From Mycobacteriales bacterium (GTDB taxonomy: Bacteria; Actinomycetota; Actinomycetes; JAFAQI01), in the NCBI GenBank assembly GCA_035550055.1, contig DASZRO010000099.1:1-33261 (forward strand): a stretch of 33,261 bases of DNA, given 5' to 3'. The notes under the pieces are model-generated. The model saw only the letters and a program-made list of their open reading frames with translations, had not been told where the DNA came from and made no database searches. Below, one piece after another: positions 8,501-18,151 of this stretch (within the stretch, counting starts at the first letter, position 1; every line of letters starts with the position of its first letter). A program made the position numbers and the translations under genes.

Positions 8501-10067
8501 AGTAGTCGAACAGCAGCCGCGGGCGAGACGACAGCGCGGCGACGGGGGTGTCGGTGCCCATCGAGCCGATCGCTTCCGCCCCGGTGCGCGCCATGGGCGC
8601 GACGATCGTGCGGAGCTCCTCCTCGGTGTAGCCGAACGCCTGCTGGCGGCGTACGACGGACTCGTGCGAGTAGACGATGTGCTCGCGGTCCGGCAGCGCG
8701 TCGAGGTGGAGCAGCCCGCCGTGCAGCCACTCGCCGTACGGGTGCGCGGCCGCCAGCTCGTCCTTGAGCTCGTCGTCGCCGACGATGCGGCCGGCAGCGG
8801 TGTCGACGAGGAACATCCGGCCCGGCTGGAGCCGTCCCTTCTGCACGACGCGATCGGCGGGGATGTCGAGCACGCCGACTTCGGAGGCGAGGACGACGCG
8901 GCCGTCGTCGGTCACCCAGTAGCGCGACGGCCGTAGCCCGTTGCGGTCGAGCACCGCCCCGATCACCGTGCCGTCGGTGAAGGCGACACACGCCGGGCCG
9001 TCCCACGGCTCCATGACGCAGGAGTGGAACTCGTAGAAGGCCTTGCGCGCCGGGTCCATCAGCGCGTTGTTCTCGTGGGCCTCGGGGATCATCATCAGAA
9101 CCGCGTGCGGGAGCGAGCGACCGCCCAGGTGCAGCAGCTCGAGAACCTCGTCGAAGCTCGCCGAGTCACTCCCGCCGGGGGTCACGATCGGGAACAGCCG
9201 GGTCAGGTCACCCGGCAGCAGGTCGCTTTCCAGCAGCGCCTCACGCGCGCGCATCCAGTTCCGGTTGCCCATGACCGTGTTGATCTCGCCGTTGTGAGCG
9301 ATGTAGCGGTACGGGTGCGCGAGCGGCCATGAGGGGAACGTGTTCGTGGAGAAACGGGAGTGCACCAGGCCGATCGCCGAGGCGAACCGCTCGTCGGTCA
9401 GGTCGGGGAAGAACGCCGGGAGCTGGTCGGTGGTCAGCATCCCCTTGTAGACGAGCGTGCGGCACGACAGCGACGGCAGGTAGGCGCCGACCTCGCGCTC
9501 GATGCGCTTGCGAGCACAGAACGCCATCCGCTCCAACGCCATGCCGGTCGACCCGTCGCCAGCCGCGACGAACAGCTGCCGGAAGCGCGGCATGACCGAC
9601 AAGGCGGTGTCACCGAGCGAAGACGGATCGGTTGGCACCTCGCGCCAGCCGAGCACCTGCAGCGACTCCTCGGCGACGACGCGTTCGATGGCGTCGACCG
9701 CCTTGCGCTCCTCCTCGTCGTCGCTGGGCAGGAAGGCCATGCCCACGGCGTAGCCGCCGACCTCGGGCAGCTCGACGCCGGCGACCTGGCGCAGGAACGG
9801 GTCGGGAATCTGGGTCAGGATTCCCGCGCCGTCACCGGTGTTGACCTCGGCGCCGGATGCACCTCGATGGTCGAGGTTGTGCAGCGCGGTCAGCGCGTCG
9901 GCGACGATCGCGTGGCTGCTGCGGCCGTGCATGTCGGCAACGAAGGCGACGCCACACGCGTCGTGCTCGTGCTTGCCGTCGTACAGACCCTGCGCCGCGG
10001 GGGTCGCGGCGGACCGGAACGGCTCACCGGGGACCAGCGACCCGGCGCGCGGCGGTGAACTCGACAT
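5514..10067 (-). CDS. gltB: Glutamate synthase (NADPH) large subunit
   Basis: GOGAT alpha subunit, 1517 residues. The order is an N-terminal class II glutamine amidotransferase with catalytic Cys38 ([13 protein letters not shown], exposed after propeptide cleavage), a central domain, the FMN/2-oxoglutarate synthase barrel ([18 protein letters not shown], then [14 protein letters not shown]), the 3Fe-4S cysteines in [15 protein letters not shown], and a C-terminal beta-helix GXGXG domain. ATG 10067 was chosen because AAAGGA stands 10 nt upstream; it leaves a 37-residue propeptide. An in-frame ATG at 10127 has no RBS. It is separated from the VIT gene by 181 nt, with a hairpin and a candidate promoter, so gltBD is probably its own unit. 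It overlaps gltD by 8 nt. Confidence 0.96.
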   Translation of the reverse strand: MSSSPPRAGSLVPGEPFRSAATPAAQGLYDGKHEHDACGVAFVADMHGRSSHAIVADALTALHNLDHRGASGAEVNTGDGAGILTQIPDPFLRQVAGVELPEVGGYAVGMAFLPSDDEEERKAVDAIERVVAEESLQVLGWREVPTDPSSLGDTALSVMPRFRQLFVAAGDGSTGMALERMAFCARKRIEREVGAYLPSLSCRTLVYKGMLTTDQLPAFFPDLTDERFASAIGLVHSRFSTNTFPSWPLAHPYRYIAHNGEINTVMGNRNWMRAREALLESDLLPGDLTRLFPIVTPGGSDSASFDEVLELLHLGGRSLPHAVLMMIPEAHENNALMDPARKAFYEFHSCVMEPWDGPACVAFTDGTVIGAVLDRNGLRPSRYWVTDDGRVVLASEVGVLDIPADRVVQKGRLQPGRMFLVDTAAGRIVGDDELKDELAAAHPYGEWLHGGLLHLDALPDREHIVYSHESVVRRQQAFGYTEEELRTIVAPMARTGAEAIGSMGTDTPVAALSSRPRLLFDYFTQLFAQVTNPPLDAIREELVTSLGTSIGPERNLLDPTPASCRQVTLPFPVLDNDELAKIIHVNDDGDLPGFACHVVRGLYQVSGGGAALRAAIERARQEVSDAIAGGARLIVLSDRDSDAELAPIPSLLLTAAVHHHLIREKTRTKVGLIVEAGDVREVHHVALLIGYGAAAINPYLAMESVEDLVRGGVVTGIDADEAVHKYIKALGKGVLKVMSKMGVSTKSSYTGAQIFEALGLSQDVIDDYFTGTTSRLGGVGLDTIAEEVAARHAHAYPRAPHKHRRLWVGGEYQWRREGEPHLFNPQTVFKLQHATRSGRYEVFKEYSTAVDEQAQKLMTLRGLFRFKDGVRPPVPIDEVEPVSEIVKRFATGAMSYGSISLEAHQTLAIAMNRLGGKSNTGEGGEDSDRLHDPQRRSAIKQVASGRFGVTSDYLTNADDIQIKMAQGAKPGEGGQLPGNKVYPWIAKTRGSTPGVGLISPPPHHDIYSIEDLKQLIHDLKNANPQARVHVKLVAEVGVGTVAAGVSKAHADVVLISGHDGGTGAAPLTSLKHAGSPWELGLAETQQTLMINGLRDRIVVQVDGQMKTGRDVMIAALLGAEEFGFATAPLVVSGCILMRVCHLDTCPVGIATQNPELRKRFSGQPEFVETFFEFVAEEVREHLAALGFRSIDEAVGQVESLDTTAAIDHWKASGLDLSPILHKPEVDGPRHQTRAQDHGLDKALDQTLVQLCEGALADARPVRLELPIRNVNRTVGTILGHEVTKRYADAGLPDGTIDVTFTGSAGQSFGAFVPRGITLRLLGDSNDYLGKGLSGGRIVVRPDQAAPFRAEENVIAGNVILYGATGGEAFIRGLVGERFCVRNSGATAVVEGVGDHACEYMTGGRVVILGPTGRNVAAGMSGGIAYVLDLDAGKVNGEMVDVEELSADDRDFLREVIARHQAETDSVVAAALLADWDASAVRFAKVMPRDYKRVLEAAKAAEEAGEDVDAAIMAASHG

Positions 10068-10172
10068 TGGCGACCCGTCCTTTGAATCGTCGCACGGCGC
10101 ACGCGAACCGGCCTGGGGTACGGCCATACGGTGCGGTTACGTGATGCGGGACGGCGTCGGCCCAGCCCGTTC

Positions 10173-10203
10173 AGGTTACCTCAGCGTTACACAGCCGGAC
10201 CAA
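10173..10203 (-). promoter_or_regulatory. Candidate gltBD promoter
   Basis: On the minus strand TTGGTC (10198-10203) and TAACCT (10173-10178) form a -35/-10 pair with a 19-nt spacer, slightly long. This would leave a leader of about 100 nt before the gltB start. Pattern match only. Confidence 0.3.
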
Positions 10204-10226
10204 CGGGATATCCGTCATGTTGCGAG

Positions 10227-10256
10227 CAGGGTGGAAACGGCGACGTTCCTACCCTG
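10227..10256 (-). terminator. Hairpin overlapping the VIT stop codon
   Basis: CAGGGTGGAAACG (10227-10239) pairs with CGTTCCTACCCTG (10244-10256) over 13 positions around a GCGA loop (plus strand), with one mismatch and one wobble in the RNA. The VIT stop codon (10249-10251) lies inside one arm. It is the likely end of the trp-lgt-VIT transcript before the gltB promoter. There is no U-tract. Confidence 0.5.
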
Positions 10257-10980
10257 AGACGCCGGCGCCAATCGCGTGGCCCACGCCGTACACCACGGCG
10301 ACCGTCACCGAGCCGAGCACGAGCTGGCGCACCGCACCGACGCCCACCGGCCGGTGGGTGAACCGCGCCACCGCCCCTCCCATGACCAGCAGCAGCGCGG
10401 CGCCGAGCACGATCGACCAGATGAGGGTGCGAGCGCCCAGCAGGTAGGGCAGCAACGGCACGACCGCGCCGATCCCAAAGGTGACGAACGACAGCCCGCC
10501 CGCGACATACGGCGACGGCTGCTCGTCCGGGTCGACCCCGAGCTCCTCGCGGACGTGGACCCGCCAGGCCTCGTCGGGGTCCTTGGACACTTCGCGTGCC
10601 ACCCGGTCGGCGAGCTCGCGGGGAAGCCCGCGCCGGCGGAACAGACCGGCGAGCTCACGCTCCTCCGCGGCCGGGCTGCGCTCGATCTCGGCTCGCTCCT
10701 TCTCGATCTCCGCCTGGACCAGGTGGGTTTGGGAGGCCACCGACGTCCACTCCCCCACGGCCATCGAGAACGAGCCGGCGAGCAGGCCGGCGAGACCGGC
10801 CAGGATGATCTGGTGGGACGATGCGCTGGCGCCGGCGACACCTGCGACGAGGGCGCCGTTGGAGACCAGCCCGTCCATCGCACCGAACACCGCCGGGCGC
10901 AACAGCCCGGCGTTGACGTCGCGGTGCGAGTGGTGGATCTCGCCGCCGGTACCTGCGACGGCGGGCATCGACTCCCTCAT
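10249..10980 (-). CDS. VIT/CCC1-family Fe2+/Mn2+ transporter
   Basis: Membrane transporter of the vacuolar iron transporter family, 243 residues, expected to move Fe2+ or Mn2+ out of the cytosol against protons. Visible parts: helix 1 with RPAVFGAMDGLVSNGALVAG, helix 2 with GSFSMAVGEWTSVASQ, a Glu-rich cytosolic metal-binding helical hairpin (about 85-150, including EIEKERAEIE and VREELGVDPDE), and a C-terminal hydrophobic region of three helices starting SPYVAGGLSFVTFGIG. The start is ATG 10980, which overlaps the lgt stop as ATGA. Many in-frame codons lie upstream but run inside lgt. It is the last gene of the trp-lgt run. Whether it carries iron or manganese cannot be told. Confidence 0.9.
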   Translation of the reverse strand: MRESMPAVAGTGGEIHHSHRDVNAGLLRPAVFGAMDGLVSNGALVAGVAGASASSHQIILAGLAGLLAGSFSMAVGEWTSVASQTHLVQAEIEKERAEIERSPAAEERELAGLFRRRGLPRELADRVAREVSKDPDEAWRVHVREELGVDPDEQPSPYVAGGLSFVTFGIGAVVPLLPYLLGARTLIWSIVLGAALLLVMGGAVARFTHRPVGVGAVRQLVLGSVTVAVVYGVGHAIGAGVSG

Positions 10981-11870
10981 CGGGTGACCTCCGCGGCCGA
11001 CCCGACGTCGCGCTCGTCGGTGTGGGCCGGCGCTTCGGCTCGGGGCCGGCCGGCCAGGTAGAAGTACGCCGCCGCGGCGACGAACACGATCACGCTGGTC
11101 CAGTCGTTGAGCCGAAGCCCGAGGAAGCGGTGTGCGTCGTCGATGCGCAGCGACTCGATCCAGCCGCGCCCTGCCGTGTAGAGCATCACGTAGAGCGCGA
11201 ACGCCCGACCCCGGGTGAAGTGGCGACGGCGGTCCGCCCAGATCACGACGAGCGCGACGCCGAGGTCCCAGATCGACTCGTAGAGGAAGGTCGGCTGGTA
11301 GTAGGCGACGAGCTGATACTTCGCGATGTAGGCGCCGGCGGCGTTCATCGGCCGGTGCGACGGGTCGATGTGCAACCCCCACGGCAGCGACGTCGGGCGC
11401 CCGTAGAGCTCCTGGTTGAACCAGTTCCCCCAGCGCCCGAGCGCCTGCGCGACCGGCAACGCCGGAGCGAGTGAGTCCGCGACCATCGCGAAGCTCAGCT
11501 TGTAGTGCCGGCACGCCAGCCACGCGCCGAGCGCGCCGAACACGACGGCGCCCCAGATCCCGAGGCCGCCGTCCCAGATCTTCAGTGCCGCGACGGTGCC
11601 CTGGCCGTTCTTCCCCCAGTACAGCTCCGGGTTGGTCGCGAGGTGGTAGATCCGCGCACCGACCAGGCCGAACGGCACCGCCCAGGTGGCAACGTCGGCG
11701 ATCGCCCCTTTACGGCCACCACGCGCGACGAACCGTCGATCGCCGATGATCGCCGCCGCGATGACGCCGGCGATGATGCACAGCGCGTAGAACCGGATCG
11801 GGAACGGTCCGACGTGCACGAGGTTGCGCGACGGACTCGGGATGTGAGCGGGCAGCATCTCCGACCACAC
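10977..11870 (-). CDS. lgt: Prolipoprotein diacylglyceryl transferase
   Basis: Integral membrane enzyme that moves diacylglycerol from phosphatidylglycerol to the lipobox Cys of prolipoproteins, the first step of lipoprotein maturation. It has 297 residues and about seven membrane segments. The signature GRWGNWFNQE is at 145-154, its Arg matching the essential Arg of E. coli Lgt. KIWDGGLGIWG matches the substrate-site loop and TAGRGWIESLRID the late conserved Arg region. GTG 11870 shares one base with the trpA stop (TAGTG), which suggests coupling. ATG 11858 is a possible alternative, but its GGAG abuts the codon. It overlaps the VIT gene by 4 nt. The C-terminal tail is short and charged. Confidence 0.95.
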   Translation of the reverse strand: MWSEMLPAHIPSPSRNLVHVGPFPIRFYALCIIAGVIAAAIIGDRRFVARGGRKGAIADVATWAVPFGLVGARIYHLATNPELYWGKNGQGTVAALKIWDGGLGIWGAVVFGALGAWLACRHYKLSFAMVADSLAPALPVAQALGRWGNWFNQELYGRPTSLPWGLHIDPSHRPMNAAGAYIAKYQLVAYYQPTFLYESIWDLGVALVVIWADRRRHFTRGRAFALYVMLYTAGRGWIESLRIDDAHRFLGLRLNDWTSVIVFVAAAAYFYLAGRPRAEAPAHTDERDVGSAAEVTR

Positions 11871-12673
11871 TAGTGAGCGGCGCGTACGCCGGCCGCGAGC
11901 TCCTTCGCGAGCGTCCCGACTGCGGCCGCACCCGCGGACTCGGTCGTCGCATCGAGCAGGCAGCGCACCAGCGCCGATCCGACGATCACGCCGTCGGCGT
12001 ACCTCGCCGTCTCCGCGGCCTGGTCACCGGTCGAGACCCCTAGGCCGACCCCGATCGGGAGGTCGGTGGCCGAGCGGACGCGCGCCACGAGCTCTGGCGC
12101 GGCAGCCGAGGTCGCGGTCCGCGCACCCGTGACGCCCATCGTCGACGCCGCGTAGACCCAGCCGCGGCAGGCCGCAACGGTGCTTGCGATGCGCTCCGGC
12201 TTCGACGACGGCGCGACCAGGAACACTCGCTCGAGGCCGGCACGATCGGACACGTCGAGCCACTCCGCGCCTTCGTCAGGGATCAGGTCGGGAGTGATCA
12301 GACCCTGTCCACCCGCCGACTGGAGGTCCTTCGCGAACCGCTCCACGCCGTAGGCGAGCACCGGGTTCCAGTACGTCATCAGGACGACCGGTACGCCGAG
12401 CGCTGCCGTCGCCTCGATGGTCCGGAGTACGTCGGTGATGCGCGTCCCGGATCGCAGCGCCTGCTCGGTCGCCGCCTGGATCGTCGGACCGTCGAGCACC
12501 GGGTCGCTGTAGGGCAACCCCACCTCGATGATGTCGACGCCGCCGTCGACGAGCGCGCGCATCGCTTCAAGGCAACCGTCGTACGACGGATAGCCGGCCG
12601 GCAGGTATCCGACGAAGGCAGCGCGTCCTTCCGCCTTCGCCGCGGCATAGGCCTGCCCGGTCGACCCAGTCAT
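11870..12673 (-). CDS. trpA: Tryptophan synthase alpha chain
   Basis: Cleaves indole-3-glycerol phosphate to indole, which tunnels to TrpB. It is a TIM barrel of 267 residues. The catalytic acids are E50 in [11 protein letters not shown] and D61 in VLDGPTIQ. The loop [10 protein letters not shown] and the phosphate-binding GVGLGVST fit the family. ATG 12673 overlaps the trpB TGA (ATGA), giving coupled synthesis of the alpha2-beta2 complex. Its stop is directly abutted by lgt. Confidence 0.96.
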   Translation of the reverse strand: MTGSTGQAYAAAKAEGRAAFVGYLPAGYPSYDGCLEAMRALVDGGVDIIEVGLPYSDPVLDGPTIQAATEQALRSGTRITDVLRTIEATAALGVPVVLMTYWNPVLAYGVERFAKDLQSAGGQGLITPDLIPDEGAEWLDVSDRAGLERVFLVAPSSKPERIASTVAACRGWVYAASTMGVTGARTATSAAAPELVARVRSATDLPIGVGLGVSTGDQAAETARYADGVIVGSALVRCLLDATTESAGAAAVGTLAKELAAGVRAAH

Positions 12674-13857
12674 ACGAGACCGAACCAGTGGGCGGCCGTG
12701 TCCATGTCCTTGTCGCCACGGCCGGACAGGTTGACCAACAGGATCGAGTCGGGTTCGCGCCGCGCCAACGAGCGCGCTCCGGCCAGGGCGTGCGAGCTCT
12801 CGATCGCCGGGATGATGCCCTCGGTCCGGCAGAGCAGCCGGAACGCCTCCATCGCGTCCTCGTCGTCGACGGGTTCGTAGCTCGCGCGGCCGATGTCCTT
12901 GAGCCAGGCGTGCTCCGGCCCGACACCCGGGTAGTCCAGACCGGCGGAGATGGAGTGGGACTCGCGGGTCTGGCCGTCTTCGTCCTGCAAAACGTAAGAG
13001 CGCGACCCGTGGAGGACGCCCGGCGATCCGCCGGTCAGCGTCGCCGCGTGCTTGCCGGTCTCGATGCCTTCTCCGCCCGCTTCGAACCCGTAGAGGCGCA
13101 CGTCCGGATCGGGGATGAACGCACTGAAGATGCCCATCGCGTTGGAGCCGCCGCCGACGCATGCGCACACCGCGTCGGGCAACCGGCCGATCTTGTCCAG
13201 GCACTGCGCGCGCGCCTCGGTCCCGATCACCGACGCGAAGTCGCGCACCATTGCGGGAAACGGAGCGGGGCCACCGACCGAGCCGATCACGTAGTGGGTC
13301 GTCTCGACGTTGGTCACCCAGTCGCGAAACGCCTCGTTCATCGCGTCCTTGAGGGTCCGCGAGCCGCTCTTGACCGGTGTGACCTCCGCGCCGAGCAACC
13401 TCATCCGTGCGACGTTGAGGGCCTGCCGCTCGGTGTCGACCTCGCCCATGTAGACGGTGCACTCGAGTCCGAACAGCGCCGCCGCCGTTGCGGTGGCGAC
13501 CCCGTGCTGCCCGGCGCCGGTCTCCGCGATGACGCGCGGCTTGCCCATTCGCTTCGTGAGCAGTGCCTGACCCAGCACGTTGTTGATCTTGTGGGCACCG
13601 GTGTGGTTGAGGTCCTCGCGCTTGAGCAGCACCCGGGCGCCGACGGCCTCGGAGAACCGGGTCGCGTCGTACAGCATCGACGGCCGGCCGGCGTAGTCGC
13701 GCAGCAACCGCTCGAACTCGGCCTTGAACTCAGGATCCTGGCGGGCCGCGGCGTAGACGTCGTCGAGCTCGTCCAGCGCGGCGATCAGCGCTTCCGGGAC
13801 GTAGCGGCCGCCGTAGGGACCGAACCGGCCGTCGCCGTGTTCGATGGTCGCGTCCAT
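12670..13857 (-). CDS. trpB: Tryptophan synthase beta chain
   Basis: PLP enzyme joining indole and serine to make tryptophan, 395 residues. The PLP lysine is K90 in [11 protein letters not shown]. The phosphate-binding GGGSNAMG and the catalytic Glu in ETGAGQHG are present. Start ATG 13857 has a near-ideal AGGAGG at 13866-13871 (8-nt spacing), and this RBS overlaps the trpC stop TAG (13870-13872). It is the strongest RBS seen inside the trp run, which may set TrpB level independently. It overlaps trpA by 4 nt. Confidence 0.97.
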   Translation of the reverse strand: MDATIEHGDGRFGPYGGRYVPEALIAALDELDDVYAAARQDPEFKAEFERLLRDYAGRPSMLYDATRFSEAVGARVLLKREDLNHTGAHKINNVLGQALLTKRMGKPRVIAETGAGQHGVATATAAALFGLECTVYMGEVDTERQALNVARMRLLGAEVTPVKSGSRTLKDAMNEAFRDWVTNVETTHYVIGSVGGPAPFPAMVRDFASVIGTEARAQCLDKIGRLPDAVCACVGGGSNAMGIFSAFIPDPDVRLYGFEAGGEGIETGKHAATLTGGSPGVLHGSRSYVLQDEDGQTRESHSISAGLDYPGVGPEHAWLKDIGRASYEPVDDEDAMEAFRLLCRTEGIIPAIESSHALAGARSLARREPDSILLVNLSGRGDKDMDTAAHWFGLV

Positions 13858-13869
13858 CGCGGCTGCCTC

Positions 13870-14709
13870 CTAGGCCGGGTGGCGGCATGAGGGGTGCACC
13901 CCGGCCGCCACCAGGTCGGCGACCGCCTGCCGCGGGTTGTCGGCCTTGACCAGCCCCTCGCCCACCAGTACCGCGTCGGCACCCGCCGCGGCGGCGGCGA
14001 GCAAATCGTGCGGTCCGCGGATGCCGCTTTCGGCGACGCGCACCACCGACGACGGGATCTCCGCCGCCACCCGGGCGAAGGTGTCCCGATCGACCTCGAG
14101 CGTGCGCAGGTTGCGGTTGTTGATCCCGATCACCCGCGCGCCGGCATCGAGGGCGCGCAGCGCCTCGGTCTCGTCGTGCGCCTCCACGAGCGCCGTCATG
14201 CCCAGGCTCTCGATGCGCTCACGCAGACTGACGAGCACTTGCTGGTCGAGTGCGGCGACGATCAGCAGGACGACGTCTGCGCCGTGTGCCCTCGCCTCCC
14301 ACACCTGGTACGGCGTCACCACGAAGTCCTTGCGCAGCACCGGGATGTCGACCGCGGCACGCACCGCGTCGAGATCTGCGAGCGAGCCGTTGAACCGCCG
14401 CTGCTCGGTCAGCACGGAGATCACCGCCGCCCCGCCCGCGGCGTACTCCGTCGCCAGCTCGGCCGGGTCGCCGATCACGGCGAGCTCACCCATGCTCGGG
14501 CTGGAGCGCTTCACCTCGGCGATGACGGCGACCCCGTCGGTCGACAGCGCCGCCACGGCGTCACGAGGAGCCGGTGCGGAAGCGGCGAGCTCTTTGACGG
14601 CGTCGAGCGGCAGGACCCGCTCGCGCTCGGCGAGATCCTCACGAACCCCGCGCACGATGTCGTCGAGGACGGACATTCGGCAAGGGTAGTGATCCACTGC
14701 GGAGCTCAT
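13870..14709 (-). CDS. trpC: Indole-3-glycerol phosphate synthase
   Basis: Closes the indole ring: CdRP to indole-3-glycerol phosphate, about 270-280 residues, TIM barrel. Landmarks: [15 protein letters not shown] (substrate Lys), [31 protein letters not shown] and [12 protein letters not shown]. Two starts are possible. ATG 14709 overlaps the upstream TGA (ATGA) and has GGGGAGG at 14717-14723 with 7-nt spacing, so it was chosen. ATG 14676 gives the family-typical N-terminus [11 protein letters not shown] but has no RBS. The difference is 11 residues. There is no fused TrpF domain and no trpF or trpD nearby. Confidence 0.94.
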   Translation of the reverse strand: MSSAVDHYPCRMSVLDDIVRGVREDLAERERVLPLDAVKELAASAPAPRDAVAALSTDGVAVIAEVKRSSPSMGELAVIGDPAELATEYAAGGAAVISVLTEQRRFNGSLADLDAVRAAVDIPVLRKDFVVTPYQVWEARAHGADVVLLIVAALDQQVLVSLRERIESLGMTALVEAHDETEALRALDAGARVIGINNRNLRTLEVDRDTFARVAAEIPSSVVRVAESGIRGPHDLLAAAAAGADAVLVGEGLVKADNPRQAVADLVAAGVHPSCRHPA

Positions 14710-15320
14710 TCGGCCGCCTCCCCGCCCGCTGCCTCGAGCCCCGTGGCCGCGGCATCCGCAGTCGGATCCTCTCCCCTGTCGAGGGCGTCCCACGCGGTGT
14801 CCGACGGGTCTCCCTTGGCGACGACCGGACGCGACGCCGAAGGCGCGTCGTACTTGCGTCCCATCGCCGCCCACGCCCCGCTGCGTGCCGCCGCGAGGAC
14901 GCCCGCAACGACCGCCAGCAGCCCACCGACCGCCGCAAGCACCCACCAGGCGTTGGCGGTGCCGTGAGCGGGGATGGCGAGGCCACCGACCTCGTGAGAG
15001 GTGAGCGCGGCCGACACCGCGCCACGCCCGTCGATCGAGACCGCCACGACCGCGGCGCCGATCGCCACGATGACCACGCCGACGATCCGGCGCAGCACAC
15101 CACGCGCCGCGACCAGGCCTGCCGCGAGCGCAAGGATCGCGATCGCCAACGCCGACAGTGACGGTTCGACGGCGTTGCCGGTCACCGAGACGTGGGTCGC
15201 CGCGGCGGCGGGGATCTGCACCGTCGTCTGCGACCACACTCGGCCGGCGGCGACGAGCGCCAACACCCCGCCGAGCGCGGTGAGCGCCACCGCCCGCAGC
15301 AGCCCGGGTACGCCGTTCAT
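14706..15320 (-). CDS. Trp-operon-associated membrane protein (Trp_oprn_chp family)
   Basis: A 204-residue protein with four predicted membrane helices (about 8-26, 52-70, 76-94 and 120-140) and a polar, acidic C-terminal tail. Actinobacteria commonly carry such a conserved membrane protein between trpE and trpC, and its role is not known. Family assignment rests on position and shape. It starts at ATG 15320 (ATGA overlap with trpE) and ends in an ATGA overlap with trpC, so it is locked into the trp translation chain. Confidence 0.82.
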   Translation of the reverse strand: MNGVPGLLRAVALTALGGVLALVAAGRVWSQTTVQIPAAAATHVSVTGNAVEPSLSALAIAILALAAGLVAARGVLRRIVGVVIVAIGAAVVAVSIDGRGAVSAALTSHEVGGLAIPAHGTANAWWVLAAVGGLLAVVAGVLAAARSGAWAAMGRKYDAPSASRPVVAKGDPSDTAWDALDRGEDPTADAAATGLEAAGGEAAE

Positions 15321-16840
15321 CGGACCGTGCGGATGGCCTCCGCCGACGCCAACGCGGCCAGCACCGCGGCCGCCTTGTTCCGCGACTCGGTGTCCTCCAT
15401 CGCCGGATCGGAGTCGGCGACGATCCCTGCGCCGGCCTGGACGTAGGCGTGCCCGTCGCGCATCACCACGGTGCGAATCGCCACGGCGGTGTCGAGATCG
15501 CCGGCGACGTCGATGTAGCCGACGACCCCGCCGTACAGGCCTCGCCGCGTGGGTTCCAACGCCTCGATGATCTCCATCGCCCGCACCTTCGGCGCTCCCG
15601 ACAGCGTCCCCGCCGGGAACGTCGCGCTGAGCACGTCGAGTGCGGTGACGTCCGGGCGGACGTCGCACACCACCGTCGAGACCAGATGCATGACGTGCGA
15701 GAACCGTTCGACCGTCATCAGGTCGACGACTTCCACCGTGCCGGGCACCGCGATCCGGCCGAGGTCGTTGCGTCCCAGGTCGACCAGCATGACGTGCTCG
15801 GCGCGTTCCTTGGGATCGGCGAGCAGCTCGGCGGCAAGCGCGGCGTCTGCTTCCGGGGTCGCACCGCGAGGCCGGGTGCCCGCGATCGGATGCATCAACG
15901 CCCGGCCGCCTTCGACCTTGACCAGCGCCTCGGGTGAGGAGCCGACGACGTCGAGGTCGTCGAAGCGGAGCAGGTACATGTACGGCGACGGGTTGCCGGT
16001 CCGCAGCGCGCGGTAGACGTCGAGCGGGTCCGCCGAGCAGTCGGTCTCGAACCGCTGCGACACCACGATCTGGAAGCAGTCACCGGCCCGGATGTGCTCC
16101 TTGGCGGTTTCGACCGCCGCCATGTACTCCTCGCGCGTCGACCGCTCCCGGTAGGCCGGCACCTGGGAGCTCGTCAGCGTCGCCACCGACGGCTCCGCCG
16201 CCTTGGCGAGGTCCGCCGTCATCGCGTCCAGCCGGGCGACCGCCTCGTCGTACGCCGACCCCGGGTCGTCGTCCGCGTGCGGCGTCAGCCCGTGAATGAC
16301 GTTGGCCACCAACAGGATCGAACCGTCACGGTGGTCGACGACCGCCATGTCGGTGGCGAGCAGGAAGTGCAGCTCGGGCATCTTCAGGTCGTCCTCGGCG
16401 ATGACCGGGAGTCGCTCGATCCGCCGCACCGTGTCGTGGCCCATGTAGCCGACGAGCCCGCAGGTCAGCGGCGGCAGGTCCGGGTTGCGCGGCGTGTGCA
16501 ACCGCGCCGCCGCGTCGTGGAGTGCCTCGAGCGGGTCGTCGGGGTGATCGTCCGGGCCGATGCCGGTCCAGACCGCGTGGCCGTCGCGCTCCGACAGCGA
16601 CGCGGCGGACTGGACGCCGATGAACGAGTACCGCGCCCACACCCCGCCGTGCTCCGCCGACTCGAGCAGGAAGGTGCCGGGCCGCCCCGCGGCCAGCTTG
16701 CGATAGGCGCTGATCGGGGTTTCTGCGTCAGCAAGCACCCGTCGTACGACGGGGACCACCCGGTCGCCGGCGATGGCGGCGAGGAACCCGTCGCGATCCG
16801 GACGTGTGACGCCGTCCGGACGCGAGCCGGCCGCTGTCAC
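15317..16840 (-). CDS. trpE: Anthranilate synthase component I
   Basis: Converts chorismate to anthranilate with ammonia supplied by TrpG, which is not in the window. It has 507 residues. The N-terminal tryptophan feedback site LLES is at 58-61, inside [20 protein letters not shown]. The chorismate-binding core shows [27 protein letters not shown] and [21 protein letters not shown]. There is no amidotransferase fusion. Start GTG 16840 overlaps the hisI stop (GTGA), which joins His and Trp synthesis in one translation chain. Further in-frame codons upstream lie within hisI and lack an RBS. Confidence 0.95.
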   Translation of the reverse strand: MTAAGSRPDGVTRPDRDGFLAAIAGDRVVPVVRRVLADAETPISAYRKLAAGRPGTFLLESAEHGGVWARYSFIGVQSAASLSERDGHAVWTGIGPDDHPDDPLEALHDAAARLHTPRNPDLPPLTCGLVGYMGHDTVRRIERLPVIAEDDLKMPELHFLLATDMAVVDHRDGSILLVANVIHGLTPHADDDPGSAYDEAVARLDAMTADLAKAAEPSVATLTSSQVPAYRERSTREEYMAAVETAKEHIRAGDCFQIVVSQRFETDCSADPLDVYRALRTGNPSPYMYLLRFDDLDVVGSSPEALVKVEGGRALMHPIAGTRPRGATPEADAALAAELLADPKERAEHVMLVDLGRNDLGRIAVPGTVEVVDLMTVERFSHVMHLVSTVVCDVRPDVTALDVLSATFPAGTLSGAPKVRAMEIIEALEPTRRGLYGGVVGYIDVAGDLDTAVAIRTVVMRDGHAYVQAGAGIVADSDPAMEDTESRNKAAAVLAALASAEAIRTVR

Positions 16841-17217
16841 GCCGGCGGTTCGCCGACGACGGCGTCGAGCACGTCGGCGTCGAAGCAACGACGGTCGCCG
16901 GTGTGGCAGGCCGCACCGACCTGGTCCACCGACACCAGGACGGTGTCCGCGTCGCAGTCGAGCGCGACGGCCTTCACCCACTGCTGGTGCCCGGACGTGT
17001 CGCCCTTGACCCAGTACTCACCCCGGCTGCGGCTCCAGTAGGTGCAGCGCCCGGTGGTCAGCGTGCGGTGCAGCGCCTCGTCGTCCATCCAGCCGACCAT
17101 CAGCACCTCACCGGTGTCCCACTGCTGGGCCACCGCGGCGATCAGGCCGTTGTCGTCGCGCTTGAGGCGCGCCGCGATGGCCGGGTCGAGCGAGGACGGA
17201 CGGGCCGGACCAGACAT
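16837..17217 (-). CDS. hisI: Phosphoribosyl-AMP cyclohydrolase
   Basis: Opens the adenine ring of PR-AMP, the third step of histidine synthesis; a Zn/Mg enzyme of 126 residues. Metal ligands are visible: D87, C88, D89 and D91 in ALDCDADT, and C104 and C111 in [12 protein letters not shown]. The core [17 protein letters not shown] is intact. It has the cyclohydrolase domain only; the HisE pyrophosphohydrolase is absent here. Start ATG 17217 gives the typical [15 protein letters not shown] 17247 is in frame, but neither has a strong RBS. The upstream gap to hisF contains element E2, so its translation cannot be coupled to hisF. Confidence 0.94.
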   Translation of the reverse strand: MSGPARPSSLDPAIAARLKRDDNGLIAAVAQQWDTGEVLMVGWMDDEALHRTLTTGRCTYWSRSRGEYWVKGDTSGHQQWVKAVALDCDADTVLVSVDQVGAACHTGDRRCFDADVLDAVVGEPPA

Positions 17218-17253
17218 GCCCCCATTGTGCCGGGTCGCGCCATCCACTTTTTA

Positions 17254-17357
17254 CTGACCCGAAGTAGCACACAACCGCCCGACGCCAGCTGCGATATGGC
17301 GCCGCGTGTGGCGCCGTGTCCGTTTCGTTGCGGACAACGTGTGCTACTTCGAGTCAG
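17254..17357 (-). repeat. Palindromic element E2 of the CGAAGTAGCACAC family
   Basis: Core element 17260-17351 (92 bp): arm CGAAGTAGCACAC (17260-17272) pairs with 17339-17351, and after one mismatch the stem continues for 5 more pairs (CTGAC/GTCAG, 17254-17258 with 17353-17357). Two inner hairpins are visible: TGTCCG/CGGACA (17317-17322 with 17331-17336) and GGCGCC/GGCGCC (17298-17303 with 17310-17315). Minus-strand order is arm, 12 nt, GAAACGGACA, as in E1 and E3. The hisF stop codon (17354-17356) lies in the outer stem. It lies between hisF and hisI, and is followed by A-rich rather than U-rich sequence. Confidence 0.85.
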
Positions 17358-18124
17358 CGGACCTCGTTGCCGGCGGTACGAAGGGCGGCCTTCACCTCGC
17401 CGATCGTCAGCGTGCCGAAGTGGAAGACGCTGGCGGCGAGGACGGCGTCGGCGCCGGCCGCGACCGGCGGCGGGAAGTCCGCGACCTTTCCGGCGCCTCC
17501 CGAAGCGATCAACGGGACCGTCACGACCCGGCGTACGGCTTCCACCATCGCCACGTCGAAGCCGGTCGTCGTACCGTCGGCGTCCATCGAGTTGAGCAGG
17601 ATCTCGCCGACGCCGAGCTCCTCGCCGCGGGCCGCCCACTCGACCGCGTCGATGCCGGTGCCCTGGCGCCCCCCGTGCGTCGTCACCTCGTAGCCGCTGG
17701 CGGTCCGCGTCGCGCCCTGGGTACGCCGGGCGTCCACCGACAGCACGAGCACCTGGTTGCCGAACCGCTGCGCAATCTCCTGCAACAGCTCAGGGCGGGC
17801 GATCGCCGCGGTGTTCACGCCGACCTTGTCCGCCCCGGCGCGCAGCAACCGGTCGACGTCATCGACGCTGCGCACCCCGCCGCCCACAGTCAACGGGATG
17901 AAGACCTGCTCCGCGGTACGCCGGACCACGTCGTAGGTCGTCTCCCGGTCCCCGCTCGACGCGGTGATGTCGAGAAACACCAGCTCGTCGGCGCCCTCCC
18001 GGTCGTAACGCGCCGCCAGCTCCACCGGGTCACCGGCGTCGCGCAGGTCGCGGAAGTTGACGCCCTTCACCACCCGGCCCGCGTCGACGTCGAGGCACGG
18101 GATCACCCGAACGGCGACACTCAC
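17354..18124 (-). CDS. hisF: Imidazole glycerol phosphate synthase, cyclase subunit
   Basis: Cyclase half of the HisF-HisH enzyme. It uses ammonia from HisH to turn PRFAR into IGP and AICAR. It has 256 residues and a TIM barrel. The catalytic aspartates are D12 ([14 protein letters not shown]) and D131 (LSVDARR). The phosphate-binding loops LTVGGGVRS and LIASGGAGK are present. GTG 18124 has GGAGG about 5 nt upstream. It lies 27 nt after priA and its stop codon is buried in the stem of E2. Confidence 0.96.
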   Translation of the reverse strand: MSVAVRVIPCLDVDAGRVVKGVNFRDLRDAGDPVELAARYDREGADELVFLDITASSGDRETTYDVVRRTAEQVFIPLTVGGGVRSVDDVDRLLRAGADKVGVNTAAIARPELLQEIAQRFGNQVLVLSVDARRTQGATRTASGYEVTTHGGRQGTGIDAVEWAARGEELGVGEILLNSMDADGTTTGFDVAMVEAVRRVVTVPLIASGGAGKVADFPPPVAAGADAVLAASVFHFGTLTIGEVKAALRTAGNEVR

Positions 18125-18151
18125 CCGTCCTCCACCCGACGGCGCAGCCGG

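Noticed and set aside
6100-9006. A 968-codon frame on the minus strand overlapping gltB in another frame
   Set aside because: It is very rich in Arg, Ala and Pro and is a frame shadow of the intact gltB gene, whose own frame has every expected domain.
10068-10172. A riboswitch or ANTAR-target leader before gltB
   Set aside because: The leader of about 100 nt has only short ambiguous stems and no paired hexanucleotide-loop hairpins that could be defended by eye.
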